In this document: in pieces, positions 20,088 through 29,254 of the stretch | Numbering within the stretch: the stretch's first letter is position 1 | Layout of the letters: every line of letters begins with the position of its first letter | Assembly: GCF_019049655.1 (NCBI RefSeq) | Contig: NZ_JAFMOX010000059.1 | Location: forward strand, 1-64,000 | Direction of reading: 5' to 3' | DNA: 64,000 nt | Source of the DNA: Rahnella rivi | GTDB taxonomy: Bacteria > Pseudomonadota > Gammaproteobacteria > Enterobacterales > Enterobacteriaceae | The notes under the pieces: generated by a model | Told to the model about the DNA's origin: nothing | Databases searched by the model: none | The model's input: the letters and a program-made list of their open reading frames with translations, nothing else | Position numbers and translations under genes: made by a program

Positions 20088-20099
20088 ATTCAGCCCCTC

Positions 20100-21233
20100 T
20101 TAAACGGTCAGCACGACGCAGCTGTCGGCTTCCCAGCACAGGCGCACTTCATCGCCCCAGGTTGGCATGCCTTTGCGGAAACGGTGGCCGTTCTGCAACT
20201 GCGCGGTAATCATCTGTCCGCTGTGTAATCTGACGTGATAAATCGACAGATCCCCCAGATACGCGATGTTCACCACTTCACCGACCGCAAAGTTGCTGCC
20301 ATCTTCCGGCACCTCTTCACAGAGCATGATTTTTTCAGGACGCAGCGCCACATACACTGGCACGCCGTCGGTCACCGACACATCCACGTCCACTTTCAGC
20401 GGATGCACCAGCCCCGGAGAGGTCAGGATCAACGCATCGTCCAGACGCTCTTTGAGTACGCCTTCGAACACGTTGACCGAGCCGATAAACTCCGCGCTGA
20501 AACGGCTGGTCGGATGCTCATAAATCTCTTCCGGCTCGCCGATTTGCACGAACTTACCGCGGTTCATGATGGCGATTCGCCCGGCCATGGTCATGGCTTC
20601 TTCCTGATCGTGCGTCACCATGACGCAGGTCGCACCCACGCGCTCAAGAATATCCACCACTTCCAGCTGCATCCGGTCGCGCAATTTTTTATCCAGCGCG
20701 CCCATCGGTTCATCGAGCAGCAATAATTTCGGACGTTTCGCCAGGCTGCGGGCCAGTGCCACGCGCTGACGCTGACCGCCGGAAAGCTGATGCGGCTTAC
20801 GTTTGGCGAATTCCTGCATGTGCACCAGCGTCAGCATTTCTGCCACACGGCTTTTGATTTCCGCCGAGGGTAATTTGTCCTGCTTGAGCCCGAACGCAAT
20901 GTTTTGTTCCACGGTCATGTGCGGGAACAATGCGTACGACTGGAACATCATGTTGATCGGTCGCTGATAAGGCGGCACCTGCGAGAGATCCACGCCATCC
21001 AGGACAATCTGCCCCTGCGTCGGCTGCTCGAAACCGGCCAGCATGCGCAGCAGCGTCGATTTGCCACAGCCGGATGCGCCCAGCAGAGCAAAAATCTCGC
21101 CTTTGTAGATGGTCAGACTGACATCATCCACAGCGGCCTGGCCGTCAAAAGACTTGGTTAAATTGCGGATCTCCAGTAAAGGCGTGAAACCTTTCTGGGA
21201 CTTAGGCTGCGGGCGGGGAATAGCGTCGTTCAC
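20100..21233 (-). CDS. potG: Putrescine ABC transporter ATPase PotG
   Basis: The 377-residue protein matches E. coli PotG in length. Walker A is GASGCGKST near residue 53, the ABC signature is LSGGQRQRVALARSL, Walker B is LLLLDEPMGALD, and the H-loop is MVTHDQEEA. A C-terminal TOBE domain follows (YVALRPEKIML). It energises PotHI. Confidence 0.98.
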   Translation of the reverse strand: MNDAIPRPQPKSQKGFTPLLEIRNLTKSFDGQAAVDDVSLTIYKGEIFALLGASGCGKSTLLRMLAGFEQPTQGQIVLDGVDLSQVPPYQRPINMMFQSYALFPHMTVEQNIAFGLKQDKLPSAEIKSRVAEMLTLVHMQEFAKRKPHQLSGGQRQRVALARSLAKRPKLLLLDEPMGALDKKLRDRMQLEVVDILERVGATCVMVTHDQEEAMTMAGRIAIMNRGKFVQIGEPEEIYEHPTSRFSAEFIGSVNVFEGVLKERLDDALILTSPGLVHPLKVDVDVSVTDGVPVYVALRPEKIMLCEEVPEDGSNFAVGEVVNIAYLGDLSIYHVRLHSGQMITAQLQNGHRFRKGMPTWGDEVRLCWEADSCVVLTV

Positions 21234-21339
21234 TCAGAGAAATCTCCGGTATCAGGTTAAAGCAGATTCAAATAAGCATAACAGTCAGGGGAAAAAGTGC
21301 CTGACCGCTACGCTCAAAATAGGGCCGGAAGCAAAACGT

Positions 21340-21372
21340 CAGCGGCCCCGCCATGAACAGGCGGAGCCGCTG
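21340..21372 (-). terminator. Hairpin between potF and potG
   Basis: CAGCGGC-CCCGCC pairs with GGCGG-AGCCGCTG (21340-21352 and 21360-21372). On the minus strand ACGTTTTGC follows. Its place after potF suggests partial termination or 3' end protection, giving more binding protein than transporter. Confidence 0.6.
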
Positions 21373-21399
21373 AGAAGTCTTCCTGACTTTTAAACGGTA

Positions 21400-22509
21400 T
21401 TATTTGCCCGTCTTAACCTTTGTCCATGATCTTGTGATCACGCGGTCAATCTTCGGATCCTGAACTTTCAGGCTGAAGAGTTTGGCCTGCACATCCGCTG
21501 GCGGATAAATGCCTGGGTTATTACGCACATCTTCGTTGACCAGCGGCGTGGCTGCTTTGTTGCCACTCGCGTAATACACGGTGTTACTGATTTGCGCGAT
21601 GACTTTCGGCTCCATCAGGTAGTTGAGGAACTGATAGGCTTCGTCGAGATTTTTCGCATCCGCAGGGATTGCAAACACGTCGAAGAAGGCCAGCGCCCCC
21701 TCTTTCGGAATGCTGTACGCCACGTTCACGCCATTTTTAGCCTCTTTCGCGCGGTTAGACGCCTGCATCACATCGCCAGCCCAGCCAATCGCCACACAAA
21801 TGTCGCCGTTCGCCAGATCGTTAATGTATTGAGAAGAGTGGAAATAACGGATGTTAGGACGCAATTTCAGCAACAGATCGTTCGCCGCACCGGTGTAATC
21901 AGAGGCTTTGGTGCTGTTCGGATCCAGATGCAGGTAATTGAGCACCGTGGCATAAATTTCTGCCGGGGCGTCTAAGAAGGAGACACCGCAGCTTTTCAGC
22001 TTCTCTAAGTTTTCTGGTTTGAGCACCAGATCCCAGCTGTCCACCGGCGCATCTTTACCCAGCACCGCTTTCACTTTTTCGACGTTATAACCGATACCGG
22101 TGGTCGCCCACAGGTAAGGAATCGCGTACTTGTTACCCGGATCGTGTTGCGCGACCATTTTCAACAAGTCTGGATCGAGGTTTTTATAGTTAGGCAGTTT
22201 GCTTTTATCCAGCGGCTGGAACACGCCCGCGGTCAGCTGGCGCTCAAGGAAACTGGCTGAAGGCACCACTAAATCAAAACCGGTGCTGCCTGCCATCAGT
22301 TTGCCTTCCAGCACTTCGTTGGAATCAAAGACGTCGTAAACCACTTTGATGCCGGTTTCCTTCTGGAAATCAGGCACGGTGTTTGGCGCGATATAATCGG
22401 ACCAGTTATAGATATGCAGCGTTTTCTCTTCCGCAGACGCTGTGACGGACGCGGCCATTACCAGACCGGCGACAACACCCGATAACCACTTTTTACGCAG
22501 GGTGAACAT
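21400..22509 (-). CDS. potF: Putrescine-binding periplasmic protein PotF
   Basis: The 369-residue protein (E. coli 370) has a signal peptide cut after ASA (VMAASVTASAEEK). The polyamine-binding fold starts LHIYNWSDYIAPNTVPDF. Ligand-pocket segments such as VFDSNEVLEGKLMAGSTGFD and CVAIGWAGDVMQA match PotF. It is the first gene of the potFGHI operon, preceded by a 428-base control region. Confidence 0.97.
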   Translation of the reverse strand: MFTLRKKWLSGVVAGLVMAASVTASAEEKTLHIYNWSDYIAPNTVPDFQKETGIKVVYDVFDSNEVLEGKLMAGSTGFDLVVPSASFLERQLTAGVFQPLDKSKLPNYKNLDPDLLKMVAQHDPGNKYAIPYLWATTGIGYNVEKVKAVLGKDAPVDSWDLVLKPENLEKLKSCGVSFLDAPAEIYATVLNYLHLDPNSTKASDYTGAANDLLLKLRPNIRYFHSSQYINDLANGDICVAIGWAGDVMQASNRAKEAKNGVNVAYSIPKEGALAFFDVFAIPADAKNLDEAYQFLNYLMEPKVIAQISNTVYYASGNKAATPLVNEDVRNNPGIYPPADVQAKLFSLKVQDPKIDRVITRSWTKVKTGK

Positions 22510-22937
22510 CCGTTACTACCTCCAAGCCAGGGGAATATGTCATTGAATTTGCATCACTGAAATGGATACAAAACCCTTCACTACCAAGCCAACTGCCGGG
22601 CACGAAAATATGCATAGGCATTCAATGTTGGCGAATACGCTGCCTGCGAATTAACCGTTTGGTTTTACGACGTAATCACGCTTGATGCAGAGTCAGAAGC
22701 ATAGCGCCTGCAACCCGCGTGTACCAGCCTCCTGAGACAAAACCGGCGTTTATCGATTAATTATGCAAATTTGATGTACAGCGTCTGGCATTTTAGCCAT
22801 TAACAAAGTGAAATATAGGGCAACATCGGGTAAACAGCAGCATAACTTATCGCGAAAGCGAATAAAGGCAGCGGAGCCGTGGTTGTTACGGCTCGCAGGA
22901 AAGGATCTTTAAAGGAGAGAAAAAATTAAAAAAGGGA
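22510..22937. other. Intergenic region between ybjN and potF
   Basis: This holds the potF promoter region and the ybjN 3' end. A hairpin (GAGCCGT 22874-22880 with ACGGCTC 22888-22894) followed on the minus strand by CGCTGCCTTTATTC could terminate ybjN. A sigma-54-like GG...GC pair near 22720 has wrong spacing. No gene is seen. Confidence 0.5.
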
Positions 22938-23423
22938 TCAGTGCAGTAACGGCAGATTGACCGACGTGGCAGGTGCGCCGTCTTCTTCTTCATCACCGAT
23001 AAACAGCAAGTCATTGGCATGAGCTTCGAGAATGATCATCGACATTTGCTCTTCTGCCTGTTGCAGGAAGAAGGAGAACTGCTCATGGGTCACGCCTACT
23101 GCTATTGTCAGCGACTGACAAACAATCAGCTTCGGTAAATTATCGTCCTGAATATCCACGAAGGCTTTGATGGTCAGCGAGCTGGCATTGATCGAGCTTA
23201 AATCAGCCACCAACGGGATCAGCGCCGTCGGCTTCACTTCGGCCAGCGCCGAGAACAAAATCACGTTGTCCACAATGTCGAGCTTGGCATCAAAAATGCC
23301 ATCGAAATTCTGCATATGCGGCAGATGGAGAGCCTGACAGGAATCACACTCGAAAAAAGAAATGCCCAGCTGATCAAGCCAGCGCCGCAACAGCGCTAAA
23401 TCAGGGACGATGAGCGAATCCAT
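22938..23423 (-). CDS. ybjN: YbjN family protein
   Basis: The 161-residue protein (E. coli 158) shares the strongly conserved SFFECDSCQALHLPHMQNFD and DDNLPKLIVCQSLTIAVGVT segments of E. coli YbjN, a member of the YbjN/type III secretion chaperone-like fold. In E. coli its overexpression affects motility and stress responses; molecular activity is unproven. I use the ATG at 23423 (MDSLIVPDL); four codons of a longer ORF precede it. Confidence 0.93.
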   Translation of the reverse strand: MDSLIVPDLALLRRWLDQLGISFFECDSCQALHLPHMQNFDGIFDAKLDIVDNVILFSALAEVKPTALIPLVADLSSINASSLTIKAFVDIQDDNLPKLIVCQSLTIAVGVTHEQFSFFLQQAEEQMSMIILEAHANDLLFIGDEEEDGAPATSVNLPLLH

Positions 23424-23566
23424 AGAATGCCTCACGAGTTCAACAACGAAAATAACCCCTTCCGTAATGCGCAGGGCCTTACGAAGGGGCGATAGCTTAC
23501 GGAATTATGCCGGCCAGCGCTACGATCAAAACCGCCTTGATCAACATTAGGCCGATCAATTGAGAA

Positions 23567-24469
23567 TTAGCCGCCGGATTTTAAGCGAAAACCCGGTTTC
23601 GCACGCTGTTCGATGTAATCGATCATCATCCCGGCGATGTCCAGACCGGTGGTCGTCTCGATACCTTCAAGCCCCGGTGATGCGTTGACTTCCATCACCA
23701 GCGGCCCGCGATGTGCCCGCAGAATATCTACCCCGGCGATATCCAGCCCCAGCGTCTGCGCGGCTTTCACCGCAATGTCTTTCTCCTGCGGGGTAATTTT
23801 GACTTTTTTCGCCGTGCCGCCGCGATGAAGATTAGAACGGAAATCACCCGATTTGGCCTGACGCTCAATGGCCGCGACCACGCGCTTTCCCACGACCAGA
23901 CAACGAATGTCCCGCCCTTCTGCTTCGCGAATATATTCTTGCACCAGAATATGCGCATTCAGCCCGCGAAACGCGTCAATCACGCTTTCTGCTGCCTGAC
24001 GGGTTTCCGCCAGCACCACGCCGATCCCCTGCGTGCCTTCCACCAGTTTCACCACCAGCGGCGCACCGCCGACCAGCGCGATGAGATCTGAGGTGTCGTC
24101 CGGCGCATTGGCAAAGCCGGTGATCGGCAGATCAATGCCTTCGCGCGCGAGGATCTGCATTGATCGCAATTTGTCGCGCGCGCGGGTGATCGCCACCGAT
24201 TCATTGAGCGGAAAACTGCCGAGCATTTCAAACTGACGCAGCACGGCGGTGCCGTAGAAGGTGATCGCCGAGCCGATGCGCGGGATCACGGCCTGGTAAA
24301 TATCGAGCTGCCGTCCGCGATAATGCACGCTGGGCGCGGCGGGATTAATGTTCATATAACAAGACAAAGGATCGATGATGTCGATCTCATGCCCCCTGCT
24401 CTGCGCCGCTTCCCGCAGACGTTTGCACGAATACAAAGACCCGTCACGGGAAAGAATAGCAATCTTCAT
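23567..24469 (-). CDS. rimK: Ribosomal protein S6 glutamate ligase RimK
   Basis: The 300-residue ATP-grasp enzyme is identical in length to E. coli RimK, which adds glutamates to the C-terminus of ribosomal protein S6. Visible features are [10 protein letters not shown] at the start, the ATP-binding loop [17 protein letters not shown] and the metal-binding end [15 protein letters not shown]. It lies 18 bases downstream of nfsA on the same strand, as in E. coli. Confidence 0.97.
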   Translation of the reverse strand: MKIAILSRDGSLYSCKRLREAAQSRGHEIDIIDPLSCYMNINPAAPSVHYRGRQLDIYQAVIPRIGSAITFYGTAVLRQFEMLGSFPLNESVAITRARDKLRSMQILAREGIDLPITGFANAPDDTSDLIALVGGAPLVVKLVEGTQGIGVVLAETRQAAESVIDAFRGLNAHILVQEYIREAEGRDIRCLVVGKRVVAAIERQAKSGDFRSNLHRGGTAKKVKITPQEKDIAVKAAQTLGLDIAGVDILRAHRGPLVMEVNASPGLEGIETTTGLDIAGMMIDYIEQRAKPGFRLKSGG

Positions 24470-24487
24470 CCGACACTCCGTCGCCGT

Positions 24488-25210
24488 TTAGCGCGTTGCC
24501 CAACCTTGCTTATGCAATGCGTCCAGCATAAACGGACGCTGTTCCTTTTTCAGGGTACGAACGATCAAATCACTCCAGGTATCACGGCGTGCATTGCTGT
24601 CACGCTGCAAATAATACTGACTCAGCGCTTCGTCATATTCCGCCAGCACCTCTTTGTCCAGCGGCTGATAGCTGTTTTCATGCACCAGCATTGACTGCGG
24701 CATACGTGGCTTCACCTGATGATCCTGCGCCGGTGTACCGATGCAAAAACCAAACAGCGGCATGACAAATTTAGGCAGTTTCAGCAGCGCCACAACATCT
24801 TCAACCTGATTACGAATGCCGCCGATAAACACGCCGCCCAGCCCAAGTGACTCAGCCGCCGTCATCGCATTTTGCGCCATCAGCGCGGTATCCACACACC
24901 CCAGCAGCAGTTGCTCGGCAAGGCCCAGCTCAGCCTGCGGATTGATTTGCTGGTTACGGTTGAAATCAGCGCAGAACACCCAAAATTCAGCGGCGCTGGC
25001 AACGTATTTCTGACCTCCGGTATAGCCCACCAGCTTTTCACGCAGTACCGGATCGGTGATACGAATAATTGAAGAGCACTGCAAAAAGCTGGATGTCGAT
25101 GCGCCCTGTGCCGCCGCAATGATGGCTTTACGCTGTTCATCTGACACAGGCTGATCGGTAAAAGCACGGATGGAACGGTGGGAACGCAGGAGATCGATAG
25201 TCGGTGTCAT
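24488..25210 (-). CDS. nfsA: Oxygen-insensitive NADPH nitroreductase NfsA
   Basis: The 240-residue flavoprotein has the E. coli length. NfsA is an FMN enzyme reducing nitroaromatics and quinones with NADPH. Conserved blocks are TIDLLRSHRSIRAFTDQPVS, LQCSSIIRITD and LGLGGVFIGGIRN. The ATG at 25210 has AAGGA at good spacing; an upstream ORF start adds 14 unrelated residues. E. coli ybjC, which sits between grxA and nfsA, is absent here. Confidence 0.96.
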   Translation of the reverse strand: MTPTIDLLRSHRSIRAFTDQPVSDEQRKAIIAAAQGASTSSFLQCSSIIRITDPVLREKLVGYTGGQKYVASAAEFWVFCADFNRNQQINPQAELGLAEQLLLGCVDTALMAQNAMTAAESLGLGGVFIGGIRNQVEDVVALLKLPKFVMPLFGFCIGTPAQDHQVKPRMPQSMLVHENSYQPLDKEVLAEYDEALSQYYLQRDSNARRDTWSDLIVRTLKKEQRPFMLDALHKQGWATR

Positions 25211-25343
25211 GAAAAATCCTTGGACTAAAAAATAAAATACATCAGCGCTCAATGATTGATGCTGCGCACGCCCTTTGCAAGTCTGGCGGCATCAATTGCT
25301 TTAACAATGTGCTGTCGTAAAAAATGGCTTTCTGTTCATTTGG

Positions 25344-25380
25344 ATAGGTCAAAGGTATCGGACTGACAGGTAATTCCTGC
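25344..25380 (+). promoter_or_regulatory. OxyR-like binding site upstream of grxA
   Basis: Four tetranucleotides are spaced 4-7-4-7-4-7-4 exactly as in the OxyR consensus: ATAG, GTAT, ACAG, CTGC (consensus ATAG, CTAT, ATAG, CTAT). The first spacer GTCAAAG fits the nT-nnn-An rule. It lies 111 bases before the grxA start, and grxA is a classic OxyR target. Confidence 0.7.
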
Positions 25381-25491
25381 TTTTTTTTATGGTTTGCAAC
25401 AGGCATAGTAGCGACATCAAAAAGGTGATGTAGTTAACAAAACGAATCGTTTCCTTTTCATTCATTTTTAAAATCAAACAAAGGAGTCTCC

Positions 25492-25758
25492 ATGTTTGCA
25501 GTAATTTTCGGGCGTCCTGGCTGTCCTTATTGTGTCCGTGCAAAAGAGTTGGCTGAAAAACTGACTGAAGAACGTGATGATTTCAACTTCCGCTACATCG
25601 ATATCCATGCAGAAGGCATCACCAAAGCCGATCTGGAAAAAACTGTCGGCAAACCGGTTGAAACGGTTCCACAGATCTTCCTCGACCAGCAACACATTGG
25701 CGGCTTCACTGATTTTGAAGCTTATGCGAAAGAGCATCTGGCATTGTTCAGCAACTGA
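25492..25758 (+). CDS. grxA: Glutaredoxin 1
   Basis: The 88-residue protein (E. coli 85) has the dithiol active site C11-P-Y-C14 in FGRPGCPYCVRAKEL, the cis-proline loop ETVPQIF, and QHIGGFTDF for glutathione. It reduces disulfides in ribonucleotide reductase and OxyR. AAAGGAG lies just before the ATG. An OxyR-like site upstream predicts peroxide induction. Confidence 0.97.
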   Translation: MFAVIFGRPGCPYCVRAKELAEKLTEERDDFNFRYIDIHAEGITKADLEKTVGKPVETVPQIFLDQQHIGGFTDFEAYAKEHLALFSN

Positions 25759-25809
25759 TCCGGCGTTATCAGACGATCAGTCAAAAAAAATAAGATGACA
25801 CACAGCATA

Positions 25810-25838
25810 AAGGCGCTCACTGAGCGCCTTTTCTTTTG
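25810..25838 (+). terminator. Terminator of grxA
   Basis: AAGGCGCTCA and TGAGCGCCTT form a tight hairpin followed by TTCTTTT on the plus strand, between convergent grxA and ybjM. Confidence 0.85.
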
Positions 25839-25857
25839 GCTTTTACTTACCGCCAGC

Positions 25858-26229
25858 TCAGGAATGTCTGAACTGGCGGTAAGCCGTCATCAGCAAATGG
25901 ATCAGCATCGCACCCAGCACGCACCAGAAAATGGCGCTGGTGGCATAAGCCAGCTCCTGCACCGGCGGGCGTATGCGGGGGAAGAACGCCCAGCGCAGCA
26001 GAAAACATAAAGGTATAGAAGTCAGTCCGCCGACAAAAGACGAGAATATCGGCGACTCCCTGGCGATCATTGCCGTTAACATGCCGGGCAGCAAAAATAA
26101 AAGCAGGCCGTATTCAGGACCAGGCCCGGTGTTTCTGACCACGACCCAGCTATTTTTTAAAGAAATAAAAATCACGATAAAACAGAGACAACACAGAACC
26201 GGGGCTCTGACCTTGCGCCAAAGTGCCAT
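25858..26229 (-). CDS. ybjM: Inner membrane protein YbjM
   Basis: The 123-residue hydrophobic protein has about four membrane segments (LLLFLLPGMLTAMIA; ATSAIFWCVLGAMLIHLLM). It sits between grxA and ybjL as ybjM (125 residues) does in E. coli, and shares the LLFFILPG-like and SAIFWCxLGA patterns. Function unknown. I start at 26229; an ORF start 33 bases upstream is possible. It is convergent with grxA and divergent from ybjL. Confidence 0.85.
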   Translation of the reverse strand: MALWRKVRAPVLCCLCFIVIFISLKNSWVVVRNTGPGPEYGLLLFLLPGMLTAMIARESPIFSSFVGGLTSIPLCFLLRWAFFPRIRPPVQELAYATSAIFWCVLGAMLIHLLMTAYRQFRHS

Positions 26230-26556
26230 TTTACTTCCTCCATAAAGTTGGCGAGTTTTCACAGGCTTTGATGAATTGCATTTGATGCGGTTTTTTACCT
26301 GACAGAGCCTTCTGGCTCACTTCCCTGACGCGCCACGCAATCCCGCGTAACACAAATTAGGCGTTTACATCATTTTATCCGGGCTTTTCTCTGGCTGAAG
26401 AGACGTTCTATGATTAAAATGACGCCCGAACCCTGCTTTTCCCCGTCGTCTGCACTGTGCACACGCGGAGTAAACACGCAGGAATGTTCTCTTTCTGAAT
26501 TTATCCTTTACATTCTCCCATATCAAGAATTTGTTGGTAAACAATAAGTTATCCTT
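26230..26556. other. Divergent intergenic region between ybjM and ybjL
   Basis: About 330 bases with no ORF of note; it must contain the outward promoters of ybjM and ybjL. I could not assign elements with confidence. Confidence 0.4.
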
Positions 26557-28239
26557 GTGAATATAAACGTCGCTAGTTTGTTAAACGGGAATTACATCCT
26601 GTTATTATTTGTAGTTTTGGCGCTCGGTCTGTGCCTCGGAAAAGTGCGTCTGGGCTCCGTTCAGCTGGGAAATTCTATTGGCGTATTAGTGGTTTCCCTG
26701 CTTTTAGGCCAGCAGCATTTCAGCATTAATACCGAAGCGCTCAATCTTGGTTTTATGCTGTTTATTTTCTGCGTGGGCGTCGAAGCCGGACCCAACTTTT
26801 TTTCGATTTTCTTTCGCGACGGCAAAAATTATTTCATGCTGGCGCTGGTAATGGTCGGCACCGCGATGCTGCTTGCGCTCGGCCTTGGACGGCTGTTTGG
26901 CTGGGACATCGGCCTTACCGCCGGTATGCTCGCCGGCTCCATGACCTCCACGCCGGTGCTGGTGGGTGCGGGAGACACGCTGCGCAATACCATGGGCGGC
27001 AACAAAATGCTCGGCCCGGAACTCGACAATCTGAGCCTCGGCTATGCACTGACTTATCTGATCGGGCTGGTCAGCCTGATTTTCGGCGCACGCTATCTGC
27101 CAAAACTGCAACATCAGGATTTACCGACCAGTGCGCAGCAAATCGCCCGCGAACGCGGTCTGGATACTGACAGCAAACGCAAAGTGTATTTACCGGTAAT
27201 CCGTGCCTATCGCGTCGGGCAGGAGCTGGTGGCCTGGGCGGATGGCAAAAATCTGCGTGAACTGGGGATCTACCGCCAGACCGGTTGCTATATCGAGCGT
27301 ATCCGTCGTAACGGGATTTTAGCGACACCTGACGGCGACGCGGTATTGCAGGTCGGCGATGAAATCTCACTGGTCGGCTACCCTGACGCGCATTCCCGGC
27401 TCGATCCGAGTTTCAGAAACGGCAAAGAAGTCTTCGACCGCGATCTGCTGGATATGCGCATCGTGACTGAAGAAGTGGTGGTGAAAAATAACCACGCGGT
27501 GGGTAAACGCCTCAGTCAGCTCAATCTGACCGATCAGGGCTGTTTCCTGAACCGCGTCATCCGCAGCCAGATAGAAATGCCGATAGACGACAGCATTGTG
27601 CTTAACAAGGGTGACGTGTTGCAGGTCAGCGGCGATGCGCGCCGTGTCAAGAGCGTGGCAGACCGCATCGGGTTTATCTCGGTACACAGTCAGGTCACGG
27701 ATTTGCTGGCCTTTTGTGCATTCTTTATTGTCGGCCTGATGATTGGCCTGATCACATTCCAGTTTAAGAACTTCACCTTCGGTATCGGTAACGCGGCAGG
27801 TCTGTTGTTCGCCGGTATCCTGCTCGGCTTCCTGCGCGCCAACCACCCTACTTTCGGCTACATCCCGCAGGGGGCGCTGAACATGGTGAAAGAGTTTGGC
27901 CTGATGGTGTTTATGGCAGGCGTCGGCCTGAGCGCAGGCGCGGGCATCAACAACGGTCTGGGGGCTATCGGCGGGCAGATGCTGATTTCGGGGCTGATCG
28001 TCAGCCTGGTACCGGTGATTATCTGCTTTATCTTTGGTGCGTATGTTCTGCGCATGAACCGCGCCTTGCTGTTCGGCGCAATCATGGGGGCGCGAACCTG
28101 CGCGCCTGCGATGGAAATCATCAGCGACACCGCCCGCAGCAACATTCCTGCACTGGGTTACGCCGGAACCTATGCTATCGCTAACGTATTACTGACGCTG
28201 GCCGGGACACTGATTGTTATCATCTGGCCGGGGGCGTGA
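26557..28239 (+). CDS. ybjL: Putative transporter YbjL (AspT/YidE family)
   Basis: The 560-residue protein (E. coli 561) is nearly collinear with E. coli YbjL. Two blocks of membrane helices flank a central cytoplasmic part with two RCK_C/TrkA-C domains (about residues 200-380: [30 protein letters not shown]). The start is GTG; the N-terminus [20 protein letters not shown] confirms it. The family is the aspartate:alanine antiporter-like group; the substrate is not established. Confidence 0.96.
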   Translation: MNINVASLLNGNYILLLFVVLALGLCLGKVRLGSVQLGNSIGVLVVSLLLGQQHFSINTEALNLGFMLFIFCVGVEAGPNFFSIFFRDGKNYFMLALVMVGTAMLLALGLGRLFGWDIGLTAGMLAGSMTSTPVLVGAGDTLRNTMGGNKMLGPELDNLSLGYALTYLIGLVSLIFGARYLPKLQHQDLPTSAQQIARERGLDTDSKRKVYLPVIRAYRVGQELVAWADGKNLRELGIYRQTGCYIERIRRNGILATPDGDAVLQVGDEISLVGYPDAHSRLDPSFRNGKEVFDRDLLDMRIVTEEVVVKNNHAVGKRLSQLNLTDQGCFLNRVIRSQIEMPIDDSIVLNKGDVLQVSGDARRVKSVADRIGFISVHSQVTDLLAFCAFFIVGLMIGLITFQFKNFTFGIGNAAGLLFAGILLGFLRANHPTFGYIPQGALNMVKEFGLMVFMAGVGLSAGAGINNGLGAIGGQMLISGLIVSLVPVIICFIFGAYVLRMNRALLFGAIMGARTCAPAMEIISDTARSNIPALGYAGTYAIANVLLTLAGTLIVIIWPGA

Positions 28240-28308
28240 CGTAAGTTATTGATGCGTAATGTGGAAAAAGAAAATCAATAATTTTTTTAAAATTTTGCCA
28301 CATGAAAC

Positions 28309-28335
28309 GAACTTTTATAGTGGGAAGCAGTCTTA
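28309..28335 (+). promoter_or_regulatory. Sigma-E promoter of rybB
   Basis: GAACTT (28309-28314), a 16-base spacer and TCTTA (28331-28335) lie seven bases ahead of the conserved RybB 5' end. This fits the GGAACTT / TCTGA sigma-E consensus. Confidence 0.75.
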
Positions 28336-28341
28336 ATTAGT

Positions 28342-28422
28342 GCCACTGCTTTTCTTTGAAGTCCCCAAATTTGGAGAGCCCGTCAATCCCGCCTCGTTAG
28401 GTTCAAGATTGATGGGTTTTTT
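28342..28422 (+). ncRNA. rybB: Small regulatory RNA RybB
   Basis: The 81-base sequence begins GCCACTGCTTTTCTTTGA, the invariant 5' seed of RybB. It keeps the central TCCCC and GGAGAGCCC parts and ends with the hairpin CCCGTCAATC/GATTGATGGG plus six T. RybB is an Hfq-dependent, sigma-E-activated RNA that silences outer-membrane protein mRNAs under envelope stress. Its place beside ybjL is the same as in E. coli. Substitutions relative to E. coli are in the loop and compensating stem positions. Identification is from memory of the E. coli RNA. Confidence 0.92.
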
Positions 28423-28425
28423 CTT
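28379..28425 (+). terminator. Intrinsic terminator of rybB
   Basis: Ten-pair stem CCCGTCAATC with GATTGATGGG (one G-T pair) and a run of six T, which also supplies the Hfq-binding tail. Confidence 0.9.
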
Positions 28426-28778
28426 TTCTGCTTTAAAATCAATTATTTACCATCAGATAACGCCCTGCTTCGTTGCCTTGGAGACAGGTAAACTTCGCCT
28501 TTCAGGCGTTTCTATGACGGCCCGTCGCTCAGTCATACCCCTCTTTTCCCATTGAGATAAGCCACACCCCTTTCCTCCCTACCGGCCAGATTGGAGACAC
28601 TGGAATACCCTGCTGTACAAAATCCTTTTTCATGTTGAGGCTTACAACTCTCGTCATGAGATAGATCACCGCACTGCAAATTTTCAACGAACGAATAAAA
28701 AACGTCTTTGGCAGCTTTTGCTCTGCCATCAATAAATCTACACAGCGCTGCGTGCGACTAACGCGGGTTAGTGTAGGC
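28423..28778. other. Gene-poor stretch between rybB and the hcp island
   Basis: About 350 bases without a convincing gene. An 83-codon minus-strand frame at 28529-28780 lacks a recognisable domain or good ribosome binding site and is probably chance. Confidence 0.4.
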
Positions 28779-28809
28779 AAAAAAAACGGCTTCCAGTCGA
28801 GGAAACCGT
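28779..28809 (-). terminator. Terminator of the hcp-toxin-immunity operon
   Basis: On the minus strand ACGGTTTCC and GGAAGCCGT pair around a six-base loop and are followed by a run of about eight T. It starts about 13 bases after the immunity gene. Confidence 0.85.
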
Positions 28810-28822
28810 ACGTTGTTAAGCT

Positions 28823-29254
28823 CTAAGTAGGGCTATACGCAAACAATTCGATAGAGGGGATATATTCGATCCCATCAGAGGTATATAAGACTGAATTTGT
28901 AAAGTCGTAAATTCTTCCAGTGATTCTTACTGTTACCAGACGGCCAATTTTAGTCACTTTTGCTTCGCTGCTATCTGATGTAAGAAACGGAGACATTTCC
29001 CCCAAGGCTTTTAAGGGATTCTCAGCTATCTTTCCCGACAAATAGTAGCGATAGACTTCGGAAACGGTAGCACCTCCACCCTGATATTTCGTTACGTAGA
29101 GCCACGTATTTTCGTTTAATTTCTGCGATTTAAATAGTGCATCGTCATAGGGCGGACCAGTGTAATGCTGATAAGCCACATAGCTTGCCACTAGCAGTAA
29201 TAAAACAACGGTTACTACACGATGAACCCATTTAATAACCATGCTGTTTGGCAT
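28823..29254 (-). CDS. Candidate immunity protein, membrane-anchored
   Basis: The 143-residue protein has one hydrophobic helix close to the N-terminus (VVTVVLLLLVASYVAYQHY), then a roughly 110-residue soluble domain, topology most like a signal anchor with a periplasmic domain. I chose the ATG at 29254 because AAGG lies eight bases upstream; later (29242) and earlier (29302) ATGs are possible. The gene overlaps the 3' end of the toxin-like gene by 23 bases, the usual arrangement of toxin and immunity. I do not recognise the family, so the immunity role is from position only. Confidence 0.6.
   Translation of the reverse strand: MPNSMVIKWVHRVVTVVLLLLVASYVAYQHYTGPPYDDALFKSQKLNENTWLYVTKYQGGGATVSEVYRYYLSGKIAENPLKALGEMSPFLTSDSSEAKVTKIGRLVTVRITGRIYDFTNSVLYTSDGIEYIPSIELFAYSPT

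Noticed and set aside
22690..22740. Sigma-54 promoter-like sequence upstream of potF (minus strand, TGGTACA then TTGC)
   Set aside because: The GG and GC dinucleotides are 12 bases apart instead of 10, so it does not fit a -24/-12 promoter.
25211..25343. E. coli ybjC homologue between nfsA and grxA
   Set aside because: No frame of suitable length or sequence is present; the gene appears to be absent here.
28529..28780. 83-codon minus-strand frame between rybB and the hcp island
   Set aside because: No domain, runs into the terminator of the neighbouring operon, no convincing start site.
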